Assembly: GCA_964487355.1 (NCBI GenBank)
Contig: CAZAPS010000033.1
Coordinates: forward strand, 1 to 16,988
DNA from: JAXGYX01 sp964487355
Lineage (GTDB): Bacteria; Bacillota; Clostridia; Saccharofermentanales; Fastidiosipilaceae
DNA: 16,988 bases
Direction of reading: 5' to 3'
A model generated the notes under the pieces. The model saw nothing but the letters and a program-made list of their open reading frames with translations. It searched no databases and had not been told where the DNA came from. The position numbers and the translations under genes are program-made. Positions 6,923 to 14,513 of the stretch are shown one piece after another (positions within the stretch are counted from its first letter, which is position 1; each line of letters opens with the position of its first letter).

Positions 6923-8263
6923 ATGGACGATTCGACAGCGATCTACAGTGTAAGACAACTTCCAAAACTGAAGGTTTTATTGTTGGGCATGCAACATACA
7001 TTCGCCATGTTCGGCGCGACGGTGCTGGTGCCGCTGCTAACCGGACTCAGCATCCAGACCACATTGCTGATGGCGGGTATCGGAACCCTGCTCTTCCACC
7101 TAATTACAGGTGGCAAGGTCCCCGCGTTTCTTGGCTCATCTTTCGCGTATCTCGGGGGGTACGCGATGGTAGCGCCCATGGTCGATGGAGTCGCCGATAT
7201 AGAAAAGCTCGCCTACGCCGGCGGTGGCGTGGCGGTGTCCGGACTGGTCTATCTGGCGCTGGCCGGTTTTATCAGGTTATATGGTGTCAAACGCGTATTA
7301 CGTTTTTTCCCGCCTGTGGTGACCGGCCCCATCATTATTTCGATTGGTCTGATCCTGGCGCCATCGGCGATCCAAAACGCCTCGACCGACTGGCTGCTCG
7401 CAGTAGTCGCGGCGGGTATCATAGTCGTGTGCAATATCTGGGGGAAAGGCATGATCAAAATCATTCCGATTCTGCTCGGCGTGGTCGGCTCCTATGTGCT
7501 CGCCCTGATCTTGAACAGAGTCGACTTCAGCGCGGTGCAAAACGCTAAGATCATCGGTCTGCCACCCATCACGTTGGCTAAATTCGATCTAAGCGCGATC
7601 ATCACAATCGTTCCAATTTCACTTGCCACCATGATGGAGCACATCGGAGACATCTCCGCGATCAGCGCCACCACCGGAATCAACTACATCAGCAAGCCCG
7701 GTCTGGCTAAAACACTGACCGGAGACGGACTTGCGACAACGCTGTCGGCCCTGATTGGCGGACCGGCGAATACAACTTATGGAGAAAACACCGGTGTTTT
7801 GGCCTTAACCCGCATTTACGATCCGATCGTCATGCGCATCGCCGCCTGTTTCGCCATCGTGTTGTCCTTTGTCCCGTTCCTGAGCGAGGGCATCCGCACC
7901 ATTCCGTCAGCGATCATCGGAGGCGTATCCTTGATCCTCTACGGCATGATCTCGGCGATCGGCATTCGCAACGTCGTCGAGAACCAGGTCGATTTCACCA
8001 AAAGTCGAAATCTCATCATCTCAGCGGCGATTTTAGTCACCGCGCTGGGTTTCAACACATTGGGCGGTCTGACAATTCCCATCGGGACCTTTGAAATCAA
8101 CCTTTCCGGTCTTGCGATCGCCGCGATTCTCGGGATCTTGTTAAATGCGATTTTACCCGGCAAAGACTATGTGTTCACCGAAGATGAACCTCGTCAAACT
8201 GGCGTGGATTTCGACGCCGGCCAGGCCGCGAGCACAACAAAAGAAGGCAAGTCAGTCGGCTGA
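6923..8263 (+). CDS. uraA: Uracil/xanthine permease, NCS2 family (UraA-like)
   Basis: This is a 446-residue nucleobase:cation symporter of the NCS2 family, 14 membrane segments by family fold. The uracil-branch signatures are clear: LLLGMQHTFAMFGATVLVP (about 19-37), GKVPAFLGSSFAYLGG (about 64-79), MMEHIGD with E239, and GGPANTTYGENTG with E288. These two glutamates align with E241 and E290, which contact uracil in Escherichia coli UraA. It should import uracil for salvage. The start was moved to the ATG at 6923, which has AGGGAGG five bases upstream (6911-6917); the 40-codon longer frame overlaps azlD and is not conserved. The C-terminal 25 residues are a polar tail. It ends upstream of a hairpin at 8338-8383 that can terminate it. 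Uracil is favoured over xanthine from the motif wording, not proven. Confidence 0.92.
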   Translation: MDDSTAIYSVRQLPKLKVLLLGMQHTFAMFGATVLVPLLTGLSIQTTLLMAGIGTLLFHLITGGKVPAFLGSSFAYLGGYAMVAPMVDGVADIEKLAYAGGGVAVSGLVYLALAGFIRLYGVKRVLRFFPPVVTGPIIISIGLILAPSAIQNASTDWLLAVVAAGIIVVCNIWGKGMIKIIPILLGVVGSYVLALILNRVDFSAVQNAKIIGLPPITLAKFDLSAIITIVPISLATMMEHIGDISAISATTGINYISKPGLAKTLTGDGLATTLSALIGGPANTTYGENTGVLALTRIYDPIVMRIAACFAIVLSFVPFLSEGIRTIPSAIIGGVSLILYGMISAIGIRNVVENQVDFTKSRNLIISAAILVTALGFNTLGGLTIPIGTFEINLSGLAIAAILGILLNAILPGKDYVFTEDEPRQTGVDFDAGQAASTTKEGKSVG

Positions 8264-8337
8264 TCCCGGCCAACCCAAATCTGACAGCGACATCCATGGA
8301 ACAGAACTCAATCTCGTTCACACATGAATTAATTTAA

Positions 8338-8383
8338 ACAGTGGCGGCGCTCAATCGAACAACTCGGCGAACGCCGCCACTGT
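8338..8383. terminator. Bidirectional terminator hairpin overlapping the DUF503 3' end
   Basis: A perfect 12-bp stem, ACAGTGGCGGCG (8338-8349) with CGCCGCCACTGT (8372-8383), encloses a 22-base loop. On the plus strand it is followed by CTTTTCC, and on the minus strand by TTTAAATT, so it can serve both uraA and the DUF503 gene. The minus-strand stop codon sits in the loop, and the arm at 8372-8383 encodes the residues TVAA of the DUF503 protein. Confidence 0.75.
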
Positions 8384-8653
8384 CTTTTCCACGTCAACAA
8401 CCTCCGCCTCAGAGTGTTCATAAATAAAATCAAGGAGCCGACTGCTCATCTCCCACTCATCACTCTCACGTATTCCTACATGTGAGACACCGATCACACC
8501 GGTTTGCAGGCGATTTTGTGATTCAACCTCGCTTACCGACAGATTATATCGATGGGACAGCGCGTCCACCAGTGAGCGAACCACTCGTCGCTTGTCTTTT
8601 AATGAGCGTGACCAGGGAATTGATAGAGTGATTTTCATAATCAGCACAAACAT
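8351..8653 (-). CDS. DUF503 family protein
   Basis: This is a small cytoplasmic protein of about 100 residues belonging to DUF503, a family of unknown function found widely in Bacillota, often near ribosome-maturation genes. The hallmark is the N-terminal beta strand followed by IPWSRSLKDKRRVVRSLVDALSHRYNLSVSEVE, with the SLKDKRR block intact. The start was set at the ATG at 8653 because this aligns residue by residue with the usual family N-terminus. A GTG at 8671 would add six residues, and neither start has a good ribosome binding site. The end of the gene forms part of a shared terminator hairpin. Here it stands alone, flanked by transporter genes, with no rbfA or infB nearby. Confidence 0.82.
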   Translation of the reverse strand: MFVLIMKITLSIPWSRSLKDKRRVVRSLVDALSHRYNLSVSEVESQNRLQTGVIGVSHVGIRESDEWEMSSRLLDFIYEHSEAEVVDVEKTVAAFAELFD

Positions 8654-8731
8654 AGGTAAACTATACACCACGATTATGATCTTTAGTCTTATTTCTCTTT
8701 ATTTTTAATTTTTCTTAACGTAAAATAAAAA

Positions 8732-8760
8732 TTGATTGTCTATTTTAAATATGAATTAAT
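8732..8760 (+). promoter_or_regulatory. Candidate promoter of the Na/Pi-DUF1538-P-II unit
   Basis: TTGATT (8732-8737) and ATTAAT (8755-8760) are 17 bases apart, each matching four of six consensus positions. The surrounding 8690-8760 stretch is strongly AT-rich compared with the flanking genes, as expected of a promoter region. The leader would be about 45 bases. Confidence 0.4.
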
Positions 8761-8810
8761 GGTGATACAGATTGTATTAGTAGTTAGGTAAGTTATTTGA
8801 GGAGAACACA

Positions 8811-10634
8811 ATGGACTTTTTCAGTATCCTGACCCTCATTGGGGGGCTCGCCATGTTCTTGTACGGCATGGATCTAATGGGAAAGAGCCTGACCATGATT
8901 TCCGGCAATAAGTTGCAGGGAATTCTGGAACGACTGACATCCAATAAGTATAAAAGTGTGCTGCTGGGTGCAGGCGTCACAGCCGTCATCCAATCATCCT
9001 CAGGCACCACCGTGATGGTCGTTGGCCTGGTAAACTCCGGCATTATGCAGCTTAGACAGGCGATCGGTGTGATCATGGGAGCCAATGTCGGCACTTCGGT
9101 CACCGCCTGGATTTTGAGTTTGACCGGTATCAGAAGTTCCAATTTTTTTATCAACATGTTGAAACCAACTTCCTTTTCCCCCATTTTGGCGCTGATCGGC
9201 ATCGCCATCTTGTTGTTCGACAAAAGTGAGCGACATGTGGGGATCGCCAATGTAATGATCGGTTTCGCGCTCTTGATGTTCGGTATGGAGATGATGAGTG
9301 GCGCCATGGCCCCATTGGCTCAGTATCCTGAGTTCCAAAGCTTTTTCCTGAAATTTTCCAACCCCTTGCTCGGCGTGCTGGTGGGGATGCTGTTGACCGC
9401 GATCATCCAGAGTTCTTCGGCGTCAATCGGTATTCTGCAGGCGCTTGTCATCACCAGCGCCATTCCGCTGTCCGCGGTCATCCCGATCATCATGGGACAA
9501 AACATCGGCACCTGCATAACCGCCCTGCTCGCGACCTTCGGCGCCAAACGCAACGCGAAGCGCGCCACCGCGGTCCACCTGATCTTCAACATCCTTGGCA
9601 CGGTCATATTCATGTCCTTGTTCTATATTGGAAACGCGCTGTTGCGCTTTTCGTTCGCCGACCAGACGACGACACCTGTGCTGATCGCCGCCGTGCACAC
9701 CTTGTTCAACGTCGTCAACACCGTGGTTTTGGTCAACTTTACCGGTCTGCTGGAAAAACTGACCTATCTGATTTTGCCGGAGACCGAGGAGGAGAAAAAT
9801 GAAAAGTTCGATGAGTTTCAAACCCTGGACGACCGTCTGCTTGACACTCCGAGCATTGCGCTGCAACAGACCAGGTTAAAATCTGTGGAGATGTTCGAAA
9901 AAACCAAGACGGCGATCGCCCTGTCATTTGATTTGCTCGAGGAGTACGACGAGGAAAAGTACAAAAGAGTGCGCAGAATCGAAAAGAAAATCGATCAGTA
10001 CCAGGATCGTCTGGGCAGCTATCTGCTCAAAATCAACAGCCTGACATTCAGCGAAAGAGATAATCAGACCCTCACGATCATTCTAAACAGTATAAGCGAC
10101 ATCGAACGCATATCGGATCACGCCAAATCGATCGCGGAGGCCGCCAACAGTATTCATGAGCAAAATTTGCAATTTTCCAAGTGGGCGTTGGGCGAATTGA
10201 AAGTTTATAAAAAAGCCGTGCTGGATATCGTCAATCTCACATTGACCGCCTACCGCACGGACAATCTCAATCTCGCGCGCAAAGTCGAGCCAATGGAGGA
10301 GGTCGTCGACCGCATCAACAACGCCGTCAAAGTGCGCCATATCGAGCGTCTGAGAGTTGGCTGCTGTTCCATCGAAATCGGAATTTTCCTGGTTGACATC
10401 TCTACCTCCCTGGAACGGATCTCAGACCATTGCTCCAACATATCGGTCACAATGATCGAAATTCGCTCCGGCATGTATGACGCTCACAAATATTTGAAGC
10501 GCCTGCACAAAAAGGATCCAAAATTCCAAGAGCAGGTTGAATATTTCCTAAAAGTCTATCAATTGCCCGAACCCGAACTGAGTGGCATAAAATCGAGCGA
10601 GACGGAACAGATGCTGCTACCCGGCCAAGCGTGA
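8811..10634 (+). CDS. Na/Pi cotransporter family protein with C-terminal PhoU domain
   Basis: This is a 607-residue sodium-dependent phosphate cotransporter-like protein (Na_Pi_cotrans, NptA/YjbB type). Two inverted family repeats are visible: QSSSGTT at 61-67 followed by GANVGTSVTAW (90-100), and QSSSAS at 200-205 followed by GQNIGTCITAL (229-239). Q-SSS motifs are the substrate and sodium site of the family. About eight to nine membrane segments end near residue 320. The rest, about 350-570, is a helical PhoU-like domain with two three-helix bundles and the SDIERISDHAKSIAE-type motif, repeated as TSLERISDHCSNIS. PhoU domains tie phosphate transport to metal-dependent sensing. The ATG has GAGGAG six bases upstream. 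DUF1538 starts 68 bases later on the same strand with no terminator between, so co-transcription is likely. Bacterial homologues may export rather than import phosphate. Confidence 0.92.
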   Translation: MDFFSILTLIGGLAMFLYGMDLMGKSLTMISGNKLQGILERLTSNKYKSVLLGAGVTAVIQSSSGTTVMVVGLVNSGIMQLRQAIGVIMGANVGTSVTAWILSLTGIRSSNFFINMLKPTSFSPILALIGIAILLFDKSERHVGIANVMIGFALLMFGMEMMSGAMAPLAQYPEFQSFFLKFSNPLLGVLVGMLLTAIIQSSSASIGILQALVITSAIPLSAVIPIIMGQNIGTCITALLATFGAKRNAKRATAVHLIFNILGTVIFMSLFYIGNALLRFSFADQTTTPVLIAAVHTLFNVVNTVVLVNFTGLLEKLTYLILPETEEEKNEKFDEFQTLDDRLLDTPSIALQQTRLKSVEMFEKTKTAIALSFDLLEEYDEEKYKRVRRIEKKIDQYQDRLGSYLLKINSLTFSERDNQTLTIILNSISDIERISDHAKSIAEAANSIHEQNLQFSKWALGELKVYKKAVLDIVNLTLTAYRTDNLNLARKVEPMEEVVDRINNAVKVRHIERLRVGCCSIEIGIFLVDISTSLERISDHCSNISVTMIEIRSGMYDAHKYLKRLHKKDPKFQEQVEYFLKVYQLPEPELSGIKSSETEQMLLPGQA

Positions 10635-10656
10635 CAATCGGTTGAACAATCGGTTG
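10634..10656 (+). repeat. 11-bp direct repeat after the Na/Pi gene
   Basis: ACAATCGGTTG occurs at 10634-10644 and 10646-10656, one base apart, starting at the last base of the Na/Pi stop codon. The function is unknown; it could be a small slippage duplication or a protein site in the intercistronic gap. Confidence 0.6.
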
Positions 10657-10702
10657 TCAAGGTTCGTCGGACGGTCGCCAATCCAGAAAAGAGGAATATC
10701 AT

Positions 10703-12202
10703 TTGTCAGAAATAAACGCAAAATTAAAAGAAGTGCTTACATCCGTCCTACCCGTCACCGCCATCGTCCTGATTTTGAATTTCACTTTCACCCCACTGGA
10801 CTCCGGTCAGCTGCCCCGATTTTTGATCGGTGCTGTGCTGGTCATTATCGGACTGACGATTTTCCTACTTGGCATTGATCAGTCCATCGAGCCGATCGGA
10901 CACGCGATGGGTGGATCACTGGCGAAATCCAAGTTCTTGCCGATCGTCATAACGGTTTCACTGACACTTGGTTTCTTTATTTCCTATGCTGAACCCGACC
11001 TCCACATTCTCGCCGGTCAGGTGAGCGCCGTCACTCAAGGACAATTTGGCGGTGTGCTGATGGTGATTGTGGTTTCGATCGGCCTCGGTGTCATGATGAC
11101 GCTGGGTCTGTTGCGCATTCTTTCAGCGGTGCGTTTGAGATACGTTTTCACCTTCGCCTACGCGCTGATCATGATTTTATCATTCTTCTCTCAGCCGGAT
11201 TTCATCGCGATCGCGTTTGACGCCTCCGGCGCCACGACCGGAGCGATCACAGTTCCCTTCATGTTGGCGCTTGCAGGCGGTGTCGCCGCGTTGAAAAGAG
11301 ACAGTAAGGCCGCGGAGGCTGATTCCTTTGGATTGGTCGGAATCGCGTCGTCCGGCGCCATCATCGGCGTGTTGGTTACCGGTCTGATCATGGGCGTCGA
11401 AAAACTTGAAGGCACATTGCCCGAAAGTCAGCCCATCAGCAGCAGTCTGCTCGACGGATATTTTGGCGCGTTTTCCAAGCTTGCCTTGGAGACTTTGATC
11501 TCATTATTGCCTATTTTGCTGGCTTACCTGCTATTTCATATCATCGCGCTGCATCACAGAAAACGGGAGATTTGGTCCAATATCCGCGGACTCATCATCA
11601 CATATATTGGACTGGTCACGTTCATGCTTGGCGTCAACGGCGGATTTATGGACGTCGGGACCCAGATCGGCGCGGGGCTGGCCAACCTGGATAGCAAGAT
11701 CCCCGTTCTTGCCATAGCCCTGGTGCTTGGCCTGGTCACTGTGCTGGCCGAACCGGCGGTACACGTGTTGACCCACCAAGTAGAAGATGTGACCGGCGGA
11801 CATGTCCGCCGACCGCTGGTTCTTGGTTTTCTTTCGGCCGCTGTCGGTCTGGCGATTTTCATGTCTGTATTAAGAATTCTCGTACCGGGGATCGAACTGT
11901 GGATGTACCTTTTGCCCGGCTTCGGTCTGTCGGTATTGCTCGCTTATTTTGTCCCCGATCTATTTGTCGGAACTGCTTTCGACGCGGGTGGTGTGGCTTC
12001 CGGTCCGATGACCGCCACTTTCTCACTCGCCTTCGTCCAGGGAATCGCCGCCCAAATTCCGACCGCGGACGTCGTCACCGATGGATTTGGCATGATCGCC
12101 ATCGTCGCGATGATGCCAATTATCTCGATTCAATTGTTAGGCGCGATCTATCAGAGCAAAACCCGTAAGCTCCGATCTCAGAAAGGTAAAGAAAATGACT
12201 AG
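10703..12202 (+). CDS. DUF1538 membrane protein, predicted transporter with two DUF1538 repeats
   Basis: This is a 499-residue polytopic membrane protein made of two DUF1538 copies in the same order. Matching segments are AEPDLHILAGQV (96-107) with AEPAVHVLTHQV (349-360), AFDASGATTG (171-180) with AFDAGGVASG (425-434), and DSFGLVG (207-213) with DGFGMIA (460-466), a constant offset of about 253 residues. Each half has about six to seven hydrophobic segments, joined by a basic linker near 280-295 (HHRKREIW). Glycine- and acid-bearing AFDxxG motifs inside the membrane would suit ion or substrate binding; this is inference. The start is a TTG at 10703, seven bases after GAGGA (10691-10695). The last eight bases overlap the P-II gene. 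The substrate is unknown; the P-II partner hints at a nitrogen, carbon or inorganic-ion solute. Confidence 0.88.
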   Translation: MSEINAKLKEVLTSVLPVTAIVLILNFTFTPLDSGQLPRFLIGAVLVIIGLTIFLLGIDQSIEPIGHAMGGSLAKSKFLPIVITVSLTLGFFISYAEPDLHILAGQVSAVTQGQFGGVLMVIVVSIGLGVMMTLGLLRILSAVRLRYVFTFAYALIMILSFFSQPDFIAIAFDASGATTGAITVPFMLALAGGVAALKRDSKAAEADSFGLVGIASSGAIIGVLVTGLIMGVEKLEGTLPESQPISSSLLDGYFGAFSKLALETLISLLPILLAYLLFHIIALHHRKREIWSNIRGLIITYIGLVTFMLGVNGGFMDVGTQIGAGLANLDSKIPVLAIALVLGLVTVLAEPAVHVLTHQVEDVTGGHVRRPLVLGFLSAAVGLAIFMSVLRILVPGIELWMYLLPGFGLSVLLAYFVPDLFVGTAFDAGGVASGPMTATFSLAFVQGIAAQIPTADVVTDGFGMIAIVAMMPIISIQLLGAIYQSKTRKLRSQKGKEND

Positions 12203-12893
12203 ACAGCCCGCAAACTGGAGACTGCTGACACTCATCACCGACGCGGACAAGCGTCACAAGGTAGAGTCCATCGTGGGGCGTCAGGAACCGCTCGCCTACT
12301 TCAGCGTCAGAGCCAAAGGTTCCCTGCCTCCGAGTTGGTTTCGTCAGCTGGGAATCAAAGATTCCGCGAAGATGCAGTTTGAGTTTTTACTTTCACCGGA
12401 AAGAGAAGAAGAATTAAGACGCGTGTTCGCCGAACGTTTAAAAATCGCGAAACCCGCTCATGGTATCACATTCAGCACCGAAGTGCTCTTTCATATCGGA
12501 AAAAATGATAAACTCAGCAAAGAAGACCTGCTCGATTTTTGCAAAGATATTTGTCGTCTGGAGGAAAAGCATAGTATGTATAAAAAGATTTGTGTCATCG
12601 TCGATTTGGGCCTGGGTGACGACATCATCGAGGCCGCGCGCAAAGCCGGTGTAAGAGGTGGGACAATTCTACGTGGACAAGGCTCCGCCTCATCCGAGCA
12701 CGCCACTCTCTTCGGTATTCAATTGGCCCCCGAGAAGGAAATGGTCATCATGTTGATGCCCAATGAGGTTGTCAATCAGGCAATTTTGGAAATCAACGAA
12801 CAGTTCAAACTGGATGGGATCGGCAACGGAATTCTATACGTTCAGGATATTTTACATTCTCAAGGTCTGGTCGAAGAGCATTTAAACGAATGA
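12195..12893 (+). CDS. Tandem P-II-like signalling protein, predicted regulator of DUF1538
   Basis: This is a 232-residue cytoplasmic protein built from two ferredoxin-like P-II units. The second (about 129-218) is the clearer: KKICVIVDLGLGDDIIEAARKAGVRGGTILRGQGS parallels the beta1-alpha1-beta2 start of GlnB, and GNGILYVQDI parallels the GDGKIFVFDV end strand (B-loop). Its T-loop region is short and lacks the GlnB tyrosine that is uridylylated. The first unit (about 10-97) is more degenerate, with strand RLLTLITDADKRHKVESIV and a closing GITFSTEV. Canonical P-II proteins are single-domain trimers of about 112 residues that bind ATP/ADP and 2-oxoglutarate and gate transporters such as AmtB. 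Here the gene overlaps DUF1538 by eight bases, with AAAGG eight bases before the ATG, implying a coupled partner. Ligands are not inferable. Confidence 0.82.
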   Translation: MTRQPANWRLLTLITDADKRHKVESIVGRQEPLAYFSVRAKGSLPPSWFRQLGIKDSAKMQFEFLLSPEREEELRRVFAERLKIAKPAHGITFSTEVLFHIGKNDKLSKEDLLDFCKDICRLEEKHSMYKKICVIVDLGLGDDIIEAARKAGVRGGTILRGQGSASSEHATLFGIQLAPEKEMVIMLMPNEVVNQAILEINEQFKLDGIGNGILYVQDILHSQGLVEEHLNE

Positions 12894-12906
12894 TCAGTCT
12901 TGGATC

Positions 12907-12942
12907 ACCGATCGTGAACATGTGATTCACGATCGGTTTTTT
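12907..12942 (+). terminator. Intrinsic terminator of the Na/Pi-DUF1538-P-II unit
   Basis: A perfect 12-bp stem, ACCGATCGTGAA (12907-12918) with TTCACGATCGGT (12926-12937), has a 7-base loop and is followed directly by a run of six T (12937-12942). It lies 13 bases after the P-II stop. Its T-run touches the stop codon of the convergent pcm gene. The opposite strand lacks a T-run after the stem. Confidence 0.92.
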
Positions 12943-13522
12943 ACCAACCGTAGTCCCCAACCATCTCGACAAAGCGCACCTGCGTCAACACCCGTTCGTC
13001 CACGTTTCCCTCTTCATCTTTCGTTATCAACAACAAATCCTGCACAGAAGGTGGACCGACCGGCACAATCATCCGGCCATTTACATTGAGCTGATCGATC
13101 AGGTCAACCGGCATCTTCCCGGCCGCCGCCGTCACGATGATTCGGTCGAACGGCGCATGCTCTTGCCAACCGGAGCTGCCATCGTCAACTTTATAAAATA
13201 TGTTTTCATATCCCAACTCCCGCAATCTGCGCCTAGCCTGTTTCGATAAATCCTCGATCCGCTCAACGGTGTACACTTCGCGCGCGAACTCGGCCAGCAA
13301 TGCTGTTTGATAACCTGACCCTGTCCCAATCTCCAGTACTTTGCTGTCGGCCTCCGGAGACAGGTGCTGAGTCATGGACAAGACCAGCGACGGTTGGGAA
13401 ATCGTCTGCCCATAACCAATGGGCAGCGGAGAATCGTGTCCTGCCCACTTCTTGTTTTCCTCGTTCAAAAAAAAGGCACGATCCAACCTCATATAGAATT
13501 CCGCGATCGCCTGTTTGTTCAT
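12941..13522 (-). CDS. pcm: Protein-L-isoaspartate O-methyltransferase
   Basis: This is a 193-residue PCMT that methylates isoaspartyl residues of aged proteins with S-adenosylmethionine and so starts their repair. The family's substrate-side segment IGYGQTISQPSLVLSMTQHL comes first, then SAM motif I VLEIGTGSGYQTALLAE, the acidic post-motif VYTVERIEDL, the FDRIIVTAAAGKMP motif and the MIVPVG strand. It is close to the usual 200-210 residues. The ATG at 13522 was chosen because AGGAG lies nine bases upstream; the longer ATG at 13531 abuts that site directly, and a GTG at 13528 is a less likely option. It is the last gene of a minus-strand run with corA and DUF1622. This enzyme is uncommon in Bacillota, so it slightly weakens the taxonomic guess. 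Confidence 0.93.
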   Translation of the reverse strand: MNKQAIAEFYMRLDRAFFLNEENKKWAGHDSPLPIGYGQTISQPSLVLSMTQHLSPEADSKVLEIGTGSGYQTALLAEFAREVYTVERIEDLSKQARRRLRELGYENIFYKVDDGSSGWQEHAPFDRIIVTAAAGKMPVDLIDQLNVNGRMIVPVGPPSVQDLLLITKDEEGNVDERVLTQVRFVEMVGDYGW

Positions 13523-13561
13523 CTTCACCATCTCCTATCAAATATAATAAATGTCTCGTCT

Positions 13562-13583
13562 GTTGGTTGGCATTAAAACCAAC
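13562..13583 (-). other. Hairpin between corA and pcm
   Basis: GTTGGTT and AACCAAC form a 7-bp stem with an 8-base loop just after the corA stop (read on the minus strand). No T-run follows, so it is more likely an mRNA processing or stability element, or a weak pause site, than a true terminator; pcm may still be co-transcribed. Confidence 0.4.
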
Positions 13584-13587
13584 TGAT

Positions 13588-14490
13588 TCAAAACCAGTTC
13601 TTCTTCTTAGAGTATATCAGGATGGAAATAATGAAAACGACACTGACCACAATCACGATCGGATAGGCGAGCGCCGACGCTCGTTCCGGCATCTTGAGAT
13701 TCATGCCATACCAGCCCGCGATCAAAGTTAGAGGTAAAAACACCGCGGTGATCACGGTAAAAAATCGCATGGTCTCGTTCAGGCTGATGTCCATCTGGTT
13801 CTGGAAAGTCTCTCGCACCTGAATCAGATACTCTCGCTGACCCAGCACGATGCCCAGCAGGCGTTCACTCTTCTTTTTCAATGTGCGAAAAGTCTGAAGA
13901 TGAGCTTTGGAGAAAATCTCATTGTGATTTTCTTCCAGCTCCGCAAGTAAGTTGAATAACGACTCAAAATATTTTTTCAAGACAAACAGTTCCCGATGCA
14001 AAGATCGAATCGCCGCGTTGTGCCCTTCGATTTGTTTCAACAGTGAGCGTTCCTGCAAATCCTCCATCCTGGCGTCAATTTCCGCGAGCGCGTTCAAGTA
14101 GCGATTCAGAGCATGGTCCAGCAAGGTATAAAGTGCGCGGTCCGCCTCGCCAACGCCCGGCTGATCGGTCGCCAACTCATCTTTGAAGCGGCGCAGATCG
14201 GCGGTGTCGGCAAACACAATCAGTGAATCCGCGGTAATATAAAGCTCCACCAGAGACGGTTTCAGGGTTAAATCATTCAGGTCAGGAATGTGGAGAGTCG
14301 CATAGTAATGATTGTCTCTTGCTTCAAACCGGATCGCGTCACTTTCCGATGCCGGAAAGCGACTGCTGTTTTCGATCCTCATCGCGGTGAGGATCTCGTC
14401 TTGGCGTGCGAAGTCTGCAAATACAACCGGTGACGCGGTTATCGATCGGCCACTTTCAGAAGCTTTTCTATTTTCAATAAAATCAATCAT
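13588..14490 (-). CDS. CorA family magnesium/divalent cation transporter
   Basis: This is a 300-residue CorA-type channel for Mg2+ or other divalent cations. The family layout is complete: a soluble alpha/beta N-terminal domain, a long helical stalk (about 130-235 with heptad-like LLKQIEGHNAAIRSLHREL and the NQMDISLNETMRFFTVITAVFLPLT stretch), the pore motif YGMNLKMPE, a second membrane helix and a basic KKKNWF tail. The protein should be a homopentamer in the cell membrane. Two starts are possible: the ATG at 14517 overlaps the DUF1622 stop (ATGA) but has only weak complementarity; the ATG at 14490 has GAGG nine bases upstream and is preferred. It is the closest functional neighbour of DUF1622. 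I do not assign a symbol because CorA, ZntB and related subtypes cannot be separated by eye. Confidence 0.9.
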   Translation of the reverse strand: MIDFIENRKASESGRSITASPVVFADFARQDEILTAMRIENSSRFPASESDAIRFEARDNHYYATLHIPDLNDLTLKPSLVELYITADSLIVFADTADLRRFKDELATDQPGVGEADRALYTLLDHALNRYLNALAEIDARMEDLQERSLLKQIEGHNAAIRSLHRELFVLKKYFESLFNLLAELEENHNEIFSKAHLQTFRTLKKKSERLLGIVLGQREYLIQVRETFQNQMDISLNETMRFFTVITAVFLPLTLIAGWYGMNLKMPERASALAYPIVIVVSVVFIISILIYSKKKNWF

Positions 14491-14513
14491 ATTCCCCACC
14501 CTCGTCTGACTTT

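Noticed and set aside
9000..9866. Long minus-strand open frames opposite the Na/Pi gene
   Set aside because: They mirror the coding strand, have no ribosome binding sites and read as repetitive His/Gln/Asp-rich shadows.
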